The translations under genes and the position numbers were made by a program. 64,000 bases of DNA from Chelatococcus sambhunathii (lineage in GTDB: Bacteria > Pseudomonadota > Alphaproteobacteria > Rhizobiales > Beijerinckiaceae), in NCBI RefSeq assembly GCF_001418005.1, contig NZ_LIOL01000001.1:124001-188000 (forward strand), given 5' to 3'. Each line of letters starts with the position of its first letter. Positions within the stretch are counted from its first letter, which is position 1. Positions 16,369-25,544 of this stretch are shown here, one piece after another. Below the pieces are notes generated by a model. It made no database searches. It was not told the origin of the DNA and saw only the letters and a program-made list of their open reading frames with translations.

Positions 16369-16803
16369 TCAGTTCTTCTTGATGCGGAAGGTCTCGTGGC
16401 AGCCGCCGCAGTTCTTCGTGACGGTACCGAACGCGACCTTGAAGCTGTCGAGGTCGCTGGTCGACGACAGGCCTTGCTGCGCATCCGCCTCGAACTTGGC
16501 GAAGGCCGCCTTGAAGCCCGCATTGTCCTGCCACACCGCCGGCGCGGCCGTCGTCTCGCCTACGTCGCTGCCGGCAGGGAACAGCGTCACCGCCTTTTCC
16601 GCGACCGTGACGTAGGTCGTCAGCACCTGTCGCGCCTTCTCGAGCTCGAACGGCGCCTCGCCCTTGGCGATGGCGGCGCCCGTCCGCGTTGCGGCCCCCG
16701 CATCCTTCATCAGCTGCTGGCGCTGCCCGATGACGTTTTCCTGCGCCAGCGCGGCCGTGGCCCCAATGACGACAACGGCAGCAGCCGTAACGATCAGCTT
16801 CAT
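16369..16803 (-). CDS. Cytochrome c' (class II cytochrome c)
   Basis: A 144-residue periplasmic protein: signal peptide MKLIVTAAAVVVIGATAALAQ cleaved before ENVIGQRQQLMKD, then a four-helix bundle with the single C-terminal heme site NCGGCHETFR (about residues 132-141). That C-terminal CxxCH with a following helix end is the hallmark of cytochromes c', high-spin hemes that bind NO or CO. The open frame continues upstream to 16893 but lacks a signal-like start; ATG 16803 gives a clean Sec signal. It precedes the diheme cytochrome gene by 7 bases. Confidence 0.88.
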   Translation of the reverse strand: MKLIVTAAAVVVIGATAALAQENVIGQRQQLMKDAGAATRTGAAIAKGEAPFELEKARQVLTTYVTVAEKAVTLFPAGSDVGETTAAPAVWQDNAGFKAAFAKFEADAQQGLSSTSDLDSFKVAFGTVTKNCGGCHETFRIKKN

Positions 16804-16938
16804 GCGTCCTCTCTCCCTCGTCCAAACGACTCGCCGGCAGTCGGCGCCGCCAGACCCGGCGGATAGAAAGCGCATGCTCTGGCGTCGTTCCAATGACGAG
16901 CTCGTGAACCGGTGGCGTTCTCCCCGCCCGTTTCGGCC

Positions 16939-16967
16939 AAAAGCCCCGCGTGGCTCCCGCGCGGAGC
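16939..16967 (-). terminator. Probable intrinsic terminator of the molybdenum hydroxylase gene
   Basis: Read on the minus strand immediately after the TAA stop: an 8-bp stem GCTCCGCG/CGCGGGGC (one G-U pair) with a 9-base loop, followed by TTTT. It separates the hydroxylase gene from the cytochrome genes, though leaky read-through is possible. Confidence 0.55.
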
Positions 16968-16968
16968 C

Positions 16969-19284
16969 TTATGCCGCCCGCCGCGCCTCAGCCTCGCGGA
17001 TGGCCGCGAAGATGCGGTCGGGCGTTGCCGGCATGTCGACATGCGCAATGCCGTAGGCCCGGTGCAGCGCATCGATCACCGCATTCATCGTGGCGGGCGT
17101 CGCCCCGATGGCGCCTGCCTCGCCAGCCCCCTTCATGCCCATCACATTCGTCGTCGACGGCACGTTGCGCGTCTCGAAGGTAAAGGAAGGCAGGTCGTCG
17201 GCTCGCGGCAGGCGATAGTCCATGAGCGAGGCAGTGACGAGCTGGCCGCCCTCGTCATAGATGACGCGTTCGTGCAGTGCCTGGCCGATGCCCTGAACGG
17301 CGCCGCCATGCACCTGCCCGGCAAGCAGCAACGGGTTCAGGGTGACGCCGAAATCATCGACAACCGTGTAGCGCACGATCGTGACCGCGCCTGTCTCGGG
17401 GTCGACCTCCACCTCGGCGACATGGGTGCCGTTGGGATAGGTGTCGGCCGGCGGTGTCCAGTCCTCGCGGGCCCTGAGCATGTCCGCGCTCGCGCCTGGC
17501 AGCGTGGCAATCTCGGCGAAGGAGAGGCCGCGGTCGGTGCCGGCGATGCGCACGCCGCCGGCGGCGATCTCGAGATCCGCCGGCCCGGCCTCCAGCGCCT
17601 CGGAGGCGAGTTGCTTGAGCTTCGCGACAAGGCTGATCGAGGCCTTCTGCACGGCGGCGCCGCCGACCGGGATGGAGCGCGAGCCGCCCGTGCCGCTCCC
17701 GGTCGCAATGGCATCCGTATCGCCCTGCAGGACGCGGATCCGGTCCATCGGCAGGTCGAGCTGCTGCGAAGCGAGCTGGGCATAGGCCGTCAGGTGCCCC
17801 TGCCCCGTCGACTGGGTGCCGATCAGCACTGTCGCCGACCCGCCCTCCTCGATCCGCACCTCTGCGGCCTCGGGCCCGCCGCCGGCGCAGGCCTCGATAT
17901 AGGAGGCCATGCCGATGCCGCGCAGCAGCCCCTTCTTGCGCGAGGCGCGGAGCCGCTCCTTGAAGCCGGCATGGTCGGCCACCTCGAGCGCGCGGCGCAG
18001 ATGCCCCTCGAACTCGCCGGTGTCGTAGACCCGGCCGGTCGAGGTCCTGTAGGGCATCTTCTCGGGCTTGATGAAGTTGAGCGCTCTCAGCGCATCCGGC
18101 GCCTTGCCGATGGTGTGGGCGATGTAGTCGACGAAGCGCTCGATGGCATAGGCGGCCTCGGGACGGCCGGCCCCGCGATAGGCGTCCACCGGCACGGTAT
18201 TGGTGTAGATGCCGCGCACGCGCACATCGATCGCCGGTATGTCGTAGCAGCCCGGCGACATGGTCGCCCCGGCCGCCGGCACATAGGGCCCGAACTGCGA
18301 GGCATAGGCGCCGAGATCGGCCTTGAGGTCGACGCGCATGGCAAGGAAACGGCCACGGCGGTCGAGCGCCATCTCGAGCGTCGTGACGTTGTCGCGCCCC
18401 TGCGTGTCGCCGAGGAAATGCTCGGAGCGCTCGGCCACCCAGCGCACGGGCCGCCCGAGCTGCTCGGCCGCGAACATCGTCAGCGGATATTCGCGATACA
18501 TGAAGATCTTGGTGCCGAAGCCGCCGCCGACGTCCGGCGTGACGACGCGGATATTGCCGGGCTCGACCTTGAAGATGTGCCTCGCGAGAATGTCGCGGAT
18601 GTCGTGGCTGCCCTGGCTGCCGAGCGTCAGGGTCCAGCGGCTCTTGCCGGCGTCATATTCGGCGAGACAGGCGCGCGTTTCGAGATAATTGGCGATGAGG
18701 CGGTTGTTGACGAGCGTCAGCGAGACGACGCGGTCGGCCTTGGCGAAGGCCTTGTCGGTCTTCGCCTTGTCGCCGTGGTGCGTGTCGAAGGCGACGTTGC
18801 CCGGCACCTCGGGCCAGACCAGCGGCGCGCCCTCGGCGAGCGCGGCCTCCATGCCGACGGCGACCGGCAGCGGCTCCCAGTCGATGACGAGCGCTTCCGC
18901 CGCATCCCGCCCGGCCGCTTCCGTCTCGGCCACGATGAAGGCCACGGCCTCGCCGATGTGGCGCACGGTGTCCTTCGGCAGCACCGGGTTCGGCGGCAGC
19001 ACCATGCGCTTGCCGTCGCTGTTCTTGACCGGGCCGAGGCAGGGGATGTCGCCGAGATGGGCGACGTCCTCAGCCGTGTAGACCGCGAGCACGCCTGGCA
19101 TGGCGCGCACCTCGGCCACGTTCTCGATCGCGAAGCGCGCGTGGGCGTGCGGGCTGCGCACGACGACGGCGTGGGCCATGCCTTCGGCAGCGATGTCGGA
19201 CGTGTAGCGTCCGGTCCCCGTCACGAAACGCGCGTCCTCGACGCGCCGCACCGCCTGCCCCACACCGAACTTCATCGCACGCAT
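16969..19284 (-). CDS. Xanthine dehydrogenase/CO dehydrogenase family molybdopterin-binding subunit, orphan
   Basis: A 771-residue molybdenum hydroxylase large subunit. The N-terminal aldehyde-oxidase hammerhead domain (about 15-130) starts RRVEDARFVTGTGRYTSDI; the Moco domain includes GGGFGTKIFMYREYP near 250, AYRGAGRPEA near 370 and the catalytic glutamate loop GMKGAGEAGAIG near 730. AYRGAGR marks the form II or BMS group; true form I CO dehydrogenases have AYRCSFR, so CO oxidation is not implied. The usual FAD and 2Fe-2S subunits are absent on both sides. Two cytochrome c genes lie downstream on the same strand and could be electron acceptors. No signal peptide is seen. ATG 19275 is an alternative start. 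Confidence 0.88.
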   Translation of the reverse strand: MRAMKFGVGQAVRRVEDARFVTGTGRYTSDIAAEGMAHAVVVRSPHAHARFAIENVAEVRAMPGVLAVYTAEDVAHLGDIPCLGPVKNSDGKRMVLPPNPVLPKDTVRHIGEAVAFIVAETEAAGRDAAEALVIDWEPLPVAVGMEAALAEGAPLVWPEVPGNVAFDTHHGDKAKTDKAFAKADRVVSLTLVNNRLIANYLETRACLAEYDAGKSRWTLTLGSQGSHDIRDILARHIFKVEPGNIRVVTPDVGGGFGTKIFMYREYPLTMFAAEQLGRPVRWVAERSEHFLGDTQGRDNVTTLEMALDRRGRFLAMRVDLKADLGAYASQFGPYVPAAGATMSPGCYDIPAIDVRVRGIYTNTVPVDAYRGAGRPEAAYAIERFVDYIAHTIGKAPDALRALNFIKPEKMPYRTSTGRVYDTGEFEGHLRRALEVADHAGFKERLRASRKKGLLRGIGMASYIEACAGGGPEAAEVRIEEGGSATVLIGTQSTGQGHLTAYAQLASQQLDLPMDRIRVLQGDTDAIATGSGTGGSRSIPVGGAAVQKASISLVAKLKQLASEALEAGPADLEIAAGGVRIAGTDRGLSFAEIATLPGASADMLRAREDWTPPADTYPNGTHVAEVEVDPETGAVTIVRYTVVDDFGVTLNPLLLAGQVHGGAVQGIGQALHERVIYDEGGQLVTASLMDYRLPRADDLPSFTFETRNVPSTTNVMGMKGAGEAGAIGATPATMNAVIDALHRAYGIAHVDMPATPDRIFAAIREAEARRAA

Positions 19285-19312
19285 CGCATGGTCCTTTCGT
19301 CGGTCGTTTCGG

Positions 19313-22300
19313 TCAGCTGGCCTCGCCCCCCGCCGACTGCGAGGCTTCCCTGAGGCCCCGGCGGCCGCCGCGCAGCGCGATCACGAGATAGCGCAGCACG
19401 ATGTAGAAGACCGGAGTCAGGAAGAGGCCGAAGAACGTCACCCCCAGCATACCCGAGAAGACGGCCGTGCCCAGTGCCTGGCGCATCTCGGCGCCGGGGC
19501 CGCTGGCGATGACGAGCGGCACGACGCCGAGAATGAAGGCGAAGGCCGTCATCAGGATGGGCCGCAGACGCAGGCGCGCCGCCTCGACCACCGCCTCCAC
19601 GGGCTTCTTGCCCTGCTCCTCCGCCTGCTTGGCGAACTCGACGATGAGAATCGCGTTCTTCGCCGCAAGGCCGATGAGCACCACGAGGCCGATCTGCGTC
19701 AGGATGTTGTTGTCCATCCCCCGCAGCGTCACGCCGATCATGGCGGCCAGCACGCTCATCGGCACGATGAGCACGATAGCGAGCGGCAGGGCCCAGCTCT
19801 CGTACTGGGCGGCCAGCACCAGGAACACGAAGACGACGGCGAGCGCGAAGATGAAGATCGCCGTGTTGCCCGTTGCCTTCTCCTGGAAGGCGAGGTCCGT
19901 CCATTCGAAGCCGACGCCTGGCGGCACGGTGGTGTTCGTCACCTGCTCCATGGCATCGAGCGCCGCACCCGTCGACACGCCCGGCGCCGCGTCACCCTGC
20001 AGCGGGACGCTGGTGAACATATTGTAACGCTGGATCAGCACGGGCCCCGCGACGTCGCGGATCTGTACCAGCGAACCGAGCGGCACGAGCGCGCCGTTGG
20101 CGCTGCGCACCTTCAGGCGCTCGATGTCCGACCGCTCGATGCGGAAACGCTCGTCCGCCTGCACGCGCACCTGGTAGATGCGGCCGAAGGCATTGAAGTC
20201 GTTCGCATAGGCGGAGCCGAGGTTGATCTGCAGCGCCTCGAACACGTTCGCCAGCGGCACGTCGAGCATGCGCGCCTTGGTGCGGTCGATGTCGAGGTAG
20301 ATCTGCGGCGTGTTGGCCCCGAAAGTCGTGAACACGCGGGTCACGTTCGGGTTCTGGTTGGCCGCGATCATCACCTCCTGCGTCACCGCGAGCAGTTGCT
20401 CGATCCCGAGCCCGATGCGGTCCTGCAGCTGCAGCTTGAAGCCGCCGGCATTGCCGAGGCCCTGCACGGGCGGCGGCGGAATGGCGATCGTGAACGCCTC
20501 CTGGATCTGTTGAAGCTGGCCCATGAGCTGGCCGGCGATGGCATTGGCGTTGAGCCCCTGAGGCAGGCGCTCCTCGAAGGGCGTCAGCGTCGCGAAGATC
20601 ACGGCCGAGTTCGAGTTGGTCGTGAAGGTCGCGCCGTTGAGGCCCACGATGCCGACCGCATGGGCGACGCCTGGTACCTGCATGGCGATCTCGCTGGCGC
20701 GCTTGGCAACCGCATCCGTGCGCGACAGGGACGCGCCGTCCGGCAGTTGCAGCACGACGATGAGATAGCCCTGATCCTGCGCGGGAATGAAGCCCGTCGG
20801 CACGCGCTGGGTGATATGGGCCGTCGCCGCGACGAGGCCGCCATAGACGGCAAGCGCCAGGACGAGCACCGACTTGCGCCCGACAAGCCCGCGTACGGAG
20901 CGTGCATAGCCGTTGGAGGCCTTGTCGAAGCCCCGGTTGAAACCGCCCGCGAGCCGATTGCCGATGCGCGCGAGCAGCGAGCGCGGCTGATGGTGCGGGT
21001 CGTGGGGCTTCAAGAGGAGCGCGCACAGGGCCGGCGACAGCGTCAACGAATTGAAGGCCGAGATGATCGTCGAGACGGCGATGGTCAGTGCGAACTGCTG
21101 GTAGAACCGCCCGGAAATGCCCGGGATGAACGCCGTCGGGATGAACACCGCCGACAGCACCAGGGCGATCGAGACGAGCGCCGTGCCCACCTCATCCATC
21201 GTCTCGTGCGCGGCATCGCGCGGCGACATGCCGAGGGCGATGTTGCGCTCGACGTTCTCGACCACGACGATGGCGTCGTCGACCACGATGCCGATGGCGA
21301 GCACGAGGCCGAACAGCGTCAGCGTGTTGAGCGAGAAGCCCATCAGCGCCATCACCGCGAAGGTGCCGACCAGCGATACCGGAATGGCGACGATGGGAAT
21401 GATCGCCGTGCGCCAGGATTGCAGGAAGACGACGACAACGATGATGACGAGCAGGACTGCCTCAAAAAGGGTCTTGTAGACCTCTTTGACCGATGCCGCG
21501 ATATATTCCGTCGGGTTGTAGACGATCGTGTAGTCGATGCCGGGCGGGAAATCCTTCTTGATCTCCTCCATCTTCGCGATGACGTCTTCCGATGCCTGGA
21601 GAGCGTTGGTGCCCGGGCGCTGGAAGATGCCGATGGCAACGGCCTGCTTGTTGTCGAGATAGGAGTTCGTCACGTAGTCGCGGGCGCCGAACTCCACCCG
21701 TGCCACGTCCTGCAGACGCACCAGCCGCCCGCCCTCGCCTGCCTTGACGATGATATCGCGGAACTGGCGTACGTCGCTGAAGCGCCCCTGCGTCTGTACC
21801 GTTATCTGGAAAGCCTGGTCCGCCGGCGCCGGCTGCTGGCCGAGCGCGCCGCCCGAGACCTGCACGTTCTGCTCGCGCAGCGCCTGCACGATGTCGCCCG
21901 CCGACAGGCCGTAGGACGACAGGCGGTTGGGATCGAGCCAGACGCGCAGCGAATATTCGCGCACGCCGAAGACGGTAATGTCGCCGACACCTTCGAGGCG
22001 CAGAAGCTGGTCACGCACCCGGATGAGGGCGTAGTTCGAGAGATAGAGTTCGTCGAAGGTGTTGTCCGGCGACAGGAGGTGCACAACCATGAGGAAGTTC
22101 GGCGAGCTCTTGCGCGTCGTCACGCCGAGCTGGCGCACCTCTTCCGGCAGCCGCGGCAGCGCGACGGACACGCGGTTCTGCACGAGCACGTTCGCCTGGT
22201 CGAGATCGGTGCCGATGTCGAAGGTGATCGTGAGCTGCATCGTCCCGTCGGCCGTCGAATACGAGGACATGTAGAGCATGCCCTCGACGCCGTTGACCTC

Positions 22301-22507
22301 CTGCTCGATCGGCGTCGCCACCGTCTCGGCGACTGTCTTGGCGTCGGCGCCTGGATATTGCGCGCTGACGACGATGGTCGGCGGGGCGATGTCGGGATAT
22401 TGCGCAACCGGCAGGTTGGCGTAGGCGATGAAGCCGACGAGCAGCGTCACGATCGACAGCACGGAGGCAAAAATCGGCCGGTCGACGAAGAAATGCGGGA
22501 ACTTCAT
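19313..22507 (-). CDS. RND multidrug efflux permease (HAE1/AcrB family)
   Basis: A 1064-residue inner-membrane transporter, normal AcrB length. It starts MKFPHFFVDRPIFASVLSI, has the first periplasmic domain with AQYPDIAPPTIVVSAQYPGA, and in TM4 the proton-relay acidic pair GIVVDDAIVVVENVERN near residue 407. Two six-helix halves and two large periplasmic loops are evident. It exports hydrophobic drugs together with the adaptor encoded just upstream and an outer-membrane TolC-type channel, which is not in this window. GGAG lies 9 bases before the chosen ATG; an upstream in-frame extension to 22561 is unlikely. Confidence 0.95.
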   Translation of the reverse strand: MKFPHFFVDRPIFASVLSIVTLLVGFIAYANLPVAQYPDIAPPTIVVSAQYPGADAKTVAETVATPIEQEVNGVEGMLYMSSYSTADGTMQLTITFDIGTDLDQANVLVQNRVSVALPRLPEEVRQLGVTTRKSSPNFLMVVHLLSPDNTFDELYLSNYALIRVRDQLLRLEGVGDITVFGVREYSLRVWLDPNRLSSYGLSAGDIVQALREQNVQVSGGALGQQPAPADQAFQITVQTQGRFSDVRQFRDIIVKAGEGGRLVRLQDVARVEFGARDYVTNSYLDNKQAVAIGIFQRPGTNALQASEDVIAKMEEIKKDFPPGIDYTIVYNPTEYIAASVKEVYKTLFEAVLLVIIVVVVFLQSWRTAIIPIVAIPVSLVGTFAVMALMGFSLNTLTLFGLVLAIGIVVDDAIVVVENVERNIALGMSPRDAAHETMDEVGTALVSIALVLSAVFIPTAFIPGISGRFYQQFALTIAVSTIISAFNSLTLSPALCALLLKPHDPHHQPRSLLARIGNRLAGGFNRGFDKASNGYARSVRGLVGRKSVLVLALAVYGGLVAATAHITQRVPTGFIPAQDQGYLIVVLQLPDGASLSRTDAVAKRASEIAMQVPGVAHAVGIVGLNGATFTTNSNSAVIFATLTPFEERLPQGLNANAIAGQLMGQLQQIQEAFTIAIPPPPVQGLGNAGGFKLQLQDRIGLGIEQLLAVTQEVMIAANQNPNVTRVFTTFGANTPQIYLDIDRTKARMLDVPLANVFEALQINLGSAYANDFNAFGRIYQVRVQADERFRIERSDIERLKVRSANGALVPLGSLVQIRDVAGPVLIQRYNMFTSVPLQGDAAPGVSTGAALDAMEQVTNTTVPPGVGFEWTDLAFQEKATGNTAIFIFALAVVFVFLVLAAQYESWALPLAIVLIVPMSVLAAMIGVTLRGMDNNILTQIGLVVLIGLAAKNAILIVEFAKQAEEQGKKPVEAVVEAARLRLRPILMTAFAFILGVVPLVIASGPGAEMRQALGTAVFSGMLGVTFFGLFLTPVFYIVLRYLVIALRGGRRGLREASQSAGGEAS

Positions 22508-22570
22508 CGCGGAGAACTCCAGCGGGAATGCGGGCGGCCGTGCCGGCGGCCGCGGCGTCAAGAGGGAACG

Positions 22571-23710
22571 TCAGCGCGTCGGCGGCAGCGTCGTCATCTC
22601 GGGCGCGACCGCCGCGCCGGGACGCACGCGCTGAAGGCCGTTGACGACGATGGTCTCGTCGCCCTTCAGGCCCTCCCGGATCAGGCGGTAGCCGTCGATG
22701 CGCGGACCGGGGCGCACGAGCTGCGCCTTGACCGTGTTGTCCTCGCCGACAACCCAGACGAGCCGGCGCTCCTGGTCGGTGGCAATCGCCTCGTCGGGCA
22801 CGAGCACGCCCTGATAGGGCGGCGAGCCGGGCACCGAGACGCGGCCGAAGAGGCCCGGCGTGATGAACAGCTCCGCATTCGGCACGATGGCGCGCAGGCG
22901 CATGGTGCCGCTCGCCTCGTCGAGCCGGTTGTCGACGAAGTCGAGCTTGCCCTCGCGAGCCGGCTTCGTCTCGTCCGTCAGCGCGATCTGGACCGCGACC
23001 GGCTCGCCCGAGCCGTTGGACGCATCGAGGTTGAAAACACGGTTGTACGCCAGGAACGAGCGCTCATCGACGTCGAAATAGAAGTAGATCGGATCGAGGC
23101 TGACGATGGTGGTCAGCAGCGTGTCATTGGCGTTGACGAGATTGCCGACGCTGACAAAGCGACGGCTGATGCGGCCCGAGATCGGTGCCTTGACCTCGCT
23201 GAACTCGTAGTTGAGGCTCGCCTCCTGCATCGCCGCCTGAGCCCGGTCGAGCTCGGCCTTGGCAGTGAGAAAGTTCTGGCGCCGCTGGTCGAGCAACTGG
23301 TCGGAGATGTTGCCCGTGCGGCGCAGTGATTCGGCGCGCTCCAGATCGCTCTCGGCGAAGTTGAGCCGCGCCTGGGCGGACACGAGGGTTGCCTGAGCCT
23401 GGTCGAGCGCGGCCTTGTACTGCCGCCGGTCGATGACGAAGAGCACGTCGCCGGCCTTGACATTGGCGCCGTCCTCGAAGTCCACGCGCTCGAGATAGCC
23501 CGAGACGCGCGAGCGCACCTCAACCATGTCGACCGCTGCGAAACGGCCCGTGAAGTCGTCGCGCTCGACAACTTGCTTCACGACCGGCTTGGCGACCGTC
23601 ACCGGGGGAGGCGGTGGAGCGCCCTGCCCGGCCTGCTGCCCGCCGGTGTCGGAACATGCCGCCAGCCCAGCGACGATGAGCGAAAGGAAAAGGGGACGCA
23701 TCGCGCGCAT
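22571..23710 (-). CDS. RND efflux periplasmic adaptor subunit (lipoprotein)
   Basis: A 379-residue AcrA/MexA-type membrane fusion protein. The signal ends in lipobox LAAC (Cys19), so it should be a periplasmic lipoprotein. It has the first barrel-sandwich half (FTGRFAAVDMVEVRSRVSGYLERVDFEDG), a coiled-coil hairpin (about 100-170, with ATLVSAQARLNFAESDLERAE), the second half (VKAPISGRISRRFVSVGNLV) and beta-barrel domains. It bridges the RND pump to the outer-membrane channel. It starts the two-gene operon; no TetR regulator is adjacent. ATG 23701 is an alternative start. Confidence 0.93.
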   Translation of the reverse strand: MRAMRPLFLSLIVAGLAACSDTGGQQAGQGAPPPPPVTVAKPVVKQVVERDDFTGRFAAVDMVEVRSRVSGYLERVDFEDGANVKAGDVLFVIDRRQYKAALDQAQATLVSAQARLNFAESDLERAESLRRTGNISDQLLDQRRQNFLTAKAELDRAQAAMQEASLNYEFSEVKAPISGRISRRFVSVGNLVNANDTLLTTIVSLDPIYFYFDVDERSFLAYNRVFNLDASNGSGEPVAVQIALTDETKPAREGKLDFVDNRLDEASGTMRLRAIVPNAELFITPGLFGRVSVPGSPPYQGVLVPDEAIATDQERRLVWVVGEDNTVKAQLVRPGPRIDGYRLIREGLKGDETIVVNGLQRVRPGAAVAPEMTTLPPTR

Positions 23711-24041
23711 GGAAATCCACCAGTTCAGCAAGGGGAGAAAGAGACGCTACCGCTCAAGGACGTTTGGCAGGAGCCTATATCGAGTGCACGCCCCGGGATA
23801 ACAAGGGCAGCGGATGCAACATTCGCCACCGAATTGCCATGGTTGCTTCAATGCAACACCGAAATGATGGCGCGAAGACCGTCTTTCCGCCGCGCGGCAG
23901 CCTCATTCGCGCAGCAAACGGCCGTGGAGGCTCTTGATTCCATTCAGGGCGAAAAACCGCTATCGTGCTGATGATAGTGCGTTCCCGCCGGTGAGGATAT
24001 TTTCCTCTGAACCGGGGCGGCCTCCGTCAAGGTGCGAAAGC
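23711..24041. other. Intergenic region upstream of the RND operon
   Basis: About 330 bases with no credible gene. It must hold the promoter of the RND operon and the 3' end of the rhodanese transcript. The only structure I see is a weak GTTGC/GCAAC inverted repeat at 23842-23857, too short to call an operator. Confidence 0.5.
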
Positions 24042-24359
24042 CTAGCCTTCGACTGGACCGCCGCTCGCGATCCAGTCCTTGAAGCCGCCGCGATAGTGCT
24101 CGGACAGATCAAGGCCTGCTGCCCGGCTCAGCATCAGGGCCTGCTGGGAGCGCACACCCGCCGCGCAGGAAAACACGATTCGACGTCCCGCATAGGCGGC
24201 AAGAGCGCCGGGATCGAAGCTGGAAAGCGGCAGGGAAACGCTGCCGGGAATGTGCCCGGCGGCAAATTCATGCGGCTCGCGCACATCGACGAGCACGAGC
24301 GAGCCGTCGGCAAGTCCCGCCGCCACGGTCTCGCGATCGAGGTCAATCACCGTCGTCAT
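24042..24359 (-). CDS. Rhodanese-like domain protein
   Basis: A 105-residue single rhodanese domain. The substrate-entry motif LVLVDVREPHEFAAGHIPGS spans residues 21-40, and the active-site loop is CAAGVRS with Cys65, which can carry a persulfide. Single-domain rhodaneses transfer sulfur from thiosulfate or act as sulfur relays; no partner is obvious here, although a cysteine synthase gene lies 1.2 kb away. Cytoplasmic. GGCAGGAC precedes the ATG, which is why I reject the longer frame to 24443. Confidence 0.88.
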   Translation of the reverse strand: MTTVIDLDRETVAAGLADGSLVLVDVREPHEFAAGHIPGSVSLPLSSFDPGALAAYAGRRIVFSCAAGVRSQQALMLSRAAGLDLSEHYRGGFKDWIASGGPVEG

Positions 24360-24502
24360 GTCCTGCCCTCGCCGTCGCGCCCTTCCACCTCCGGAGATTC
24401 GGAGGCGGACGCGGAGATTGTCGCCTCCCGGCGGACAAGACAAGAGCGGTGATACGGGAGCGACCTGTCTCCCGACCGTGCCGCAAGACAGGTGCCAAGA
24501 CG

Positions 24503-24949
24503 TTACGAGATCGGCGGAATGCGCAATACCTGGCCCGGATAGATCTTATCGGGATGGGTCAGCATCGGCCGGTTGGCCTCGAAGATCACGGTGTGCTTGG
24601 CGCCGTTGCCCTTGCCGTAATGGCTTTCGGCGATCTTCCACAGCGTGTCGCCCTTCACCACGGTGTACATCGTCGCCTTGGGCGCTTCCTGCTCCACGAT
24701 GAGCGCATCGTCCACTGCCGCGACGCCGACAGTGTTGCCGAGCGCGAGGATGACCTTCTCGGCCTCCTCCGTCGACAGGGTCTTGCCGGACACCTTCACG
24801 GTGTCGCCGGATACGGCGATGTCGAGCCCGTCGACCTTGAGGCCGTGCTTGGCGACTTCCTTCTTCAGTTCTTCGGGCGTCGCGGCCTTCGCCTCGCTTG
24901 CGCCGAAGAGCTTCTCTCCGGCTTCCTTGATGAAGCTGAACAATCCCAT
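24503..24949 (-). CDS. kbp: BON and LysM domain protein, Kbp homologue
   Basis: A 148-residue protein built like E. coli Kbp (YgaU): it begins MGLFSFIKEAGEKLFG, has a BON domain at about residues 25-90 (VSGDTVKVSGKTLSTEEAEKV) and a LysM domain at about 95-146 (YTVVKGDTLWKIAESHYG, ending HPDKIYPGQVLRIP). E. coli Kbp is a cytoplasmic potassium-binding protein needed for growth at high external potassium. No signal peptide is seen, in keeping with a cytoplasmic location despite LysM. It stands alone on the minus strand between the rhodanese and HIU hydrolase genes. Confidence 0.9.
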   Translation of the reverse strand: MGLFSFIKEAGEKLFGASEAKAATPEELKKEVAKHGLKVDGLDIAVSGDTVKVSGKTLSTEEAEKVILALGNTVGVAAVDDALIVEQEAPKATMYTVVKGDTLWKIAESHYGKGNGAKHTVIFEANRPMLTHPDKIYPGQVLRIPPIS

Positions 24950-25008
24950 GACATCAACTCCCTCTTCAAAAAAACTTGGGCCCGCCCGATCCGCGGGGAT
25001 CGACTGCA

Positions 25009-25365
25009 TCAGCTGCCGCGGTAGGTGGCATAGCTCCAGGGAGAAACGAGCAGAGGCACGTGGTAATGGCCGTCGGGCTCGGCAAGGCCGCACCGCACCG
25101 GCACATCATCAAGGAAAGGCAGATCCGTCCCGCCGCGCCCGTCGCGCCGGAAATAGGCACCCACGTGGAATACGAGTTCGTAGCGCCCGGGCCGGTAGTC
25201 GGCCGCTGCGAGGAGCGGCGCATCGGTCCGCCCGTCGCCATTCGTCACGGCCTCGGTGACCGGCGTCCGTGTCCCGTCCGCCTCGATCCGGAAGAGCTCG
25301 ATGCGAATGCCGGCGGCCGGGCGGCCGGCGGCGGTATCGAGCACATGTGTGGTCAGCCGGCCCAT
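25009..25365 (-). CDS. uraH: 5-hydroxyisourate hydrolase (transthyretin-like)
   Basis: A 118-residue HIU hydrolase of normal length. The signature [14 protein letters not shown] opens the protein with the catalytic His7, the second His lies in [12 protein letters not shown], and it ends with the diagnostic C-terminal tetrapeptide YRGS. It converts 5-hydroxyisourate to OHCU in uric acid degradation. No uricase, OHCU decarboxylase or allantoinase gene is adjacent, so the rest of the pathway must be elsewhere. It is divergent from the cysteine synthase gene with a 179-base spacer. Confidence 0.93.
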   Translation of the reverse strand: MGRLTTHVLDTAAGRPAAGIRIELFRIEADGTRTPVTEAVTNGDGRTDAPLLAAADYRPGRYELVFHVGAYFRRDGRGGTDLPFLDDVPVRCGLAEPDGHYHVPLLVSPWSYATYRGS

Positions 25366-25544
25366 CGGCTCCTCCTGCTGGACGATTCTTCGGGCAAGGC
25401 GCTGACCGCGTCAACCATATCGGCGGCGACTAAAACCCGTCGAAAAACGTGCTTTGAAGCGGCCGCCGCGGCGTCGTTGGACAATTCATCCGCCATGCCT
25501 TAATGCCTGCAGCAGCCGGTGATGAGCTGCAACGGAGCCTGCCC

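Noticed and set aside
16969-19284. Reading the CoxL-like subunit as an aerobic CO dehydrogenase
   Set aside because: The active-site loop reads AYRGAGR, not the AYRCSFR of form I enzymes, and coxM and coxS are missing.
16912-19353. An 813-codon open frame on the plus strand opposite the molybdenum hydroxylase
   Set aside because: Same reason: antisense shadow of a gene with clear domain motifs; no recognisable domain in the product.
20396-23329. A 977-codon open frame on the plus strand opposite the RND genes
   Set aside because: It lies fully antisense to two well-supported RND genes, its product is Arg/Gly/Asp-rich low-complexity with no motif, and long antisense frames are expected at this GC content.
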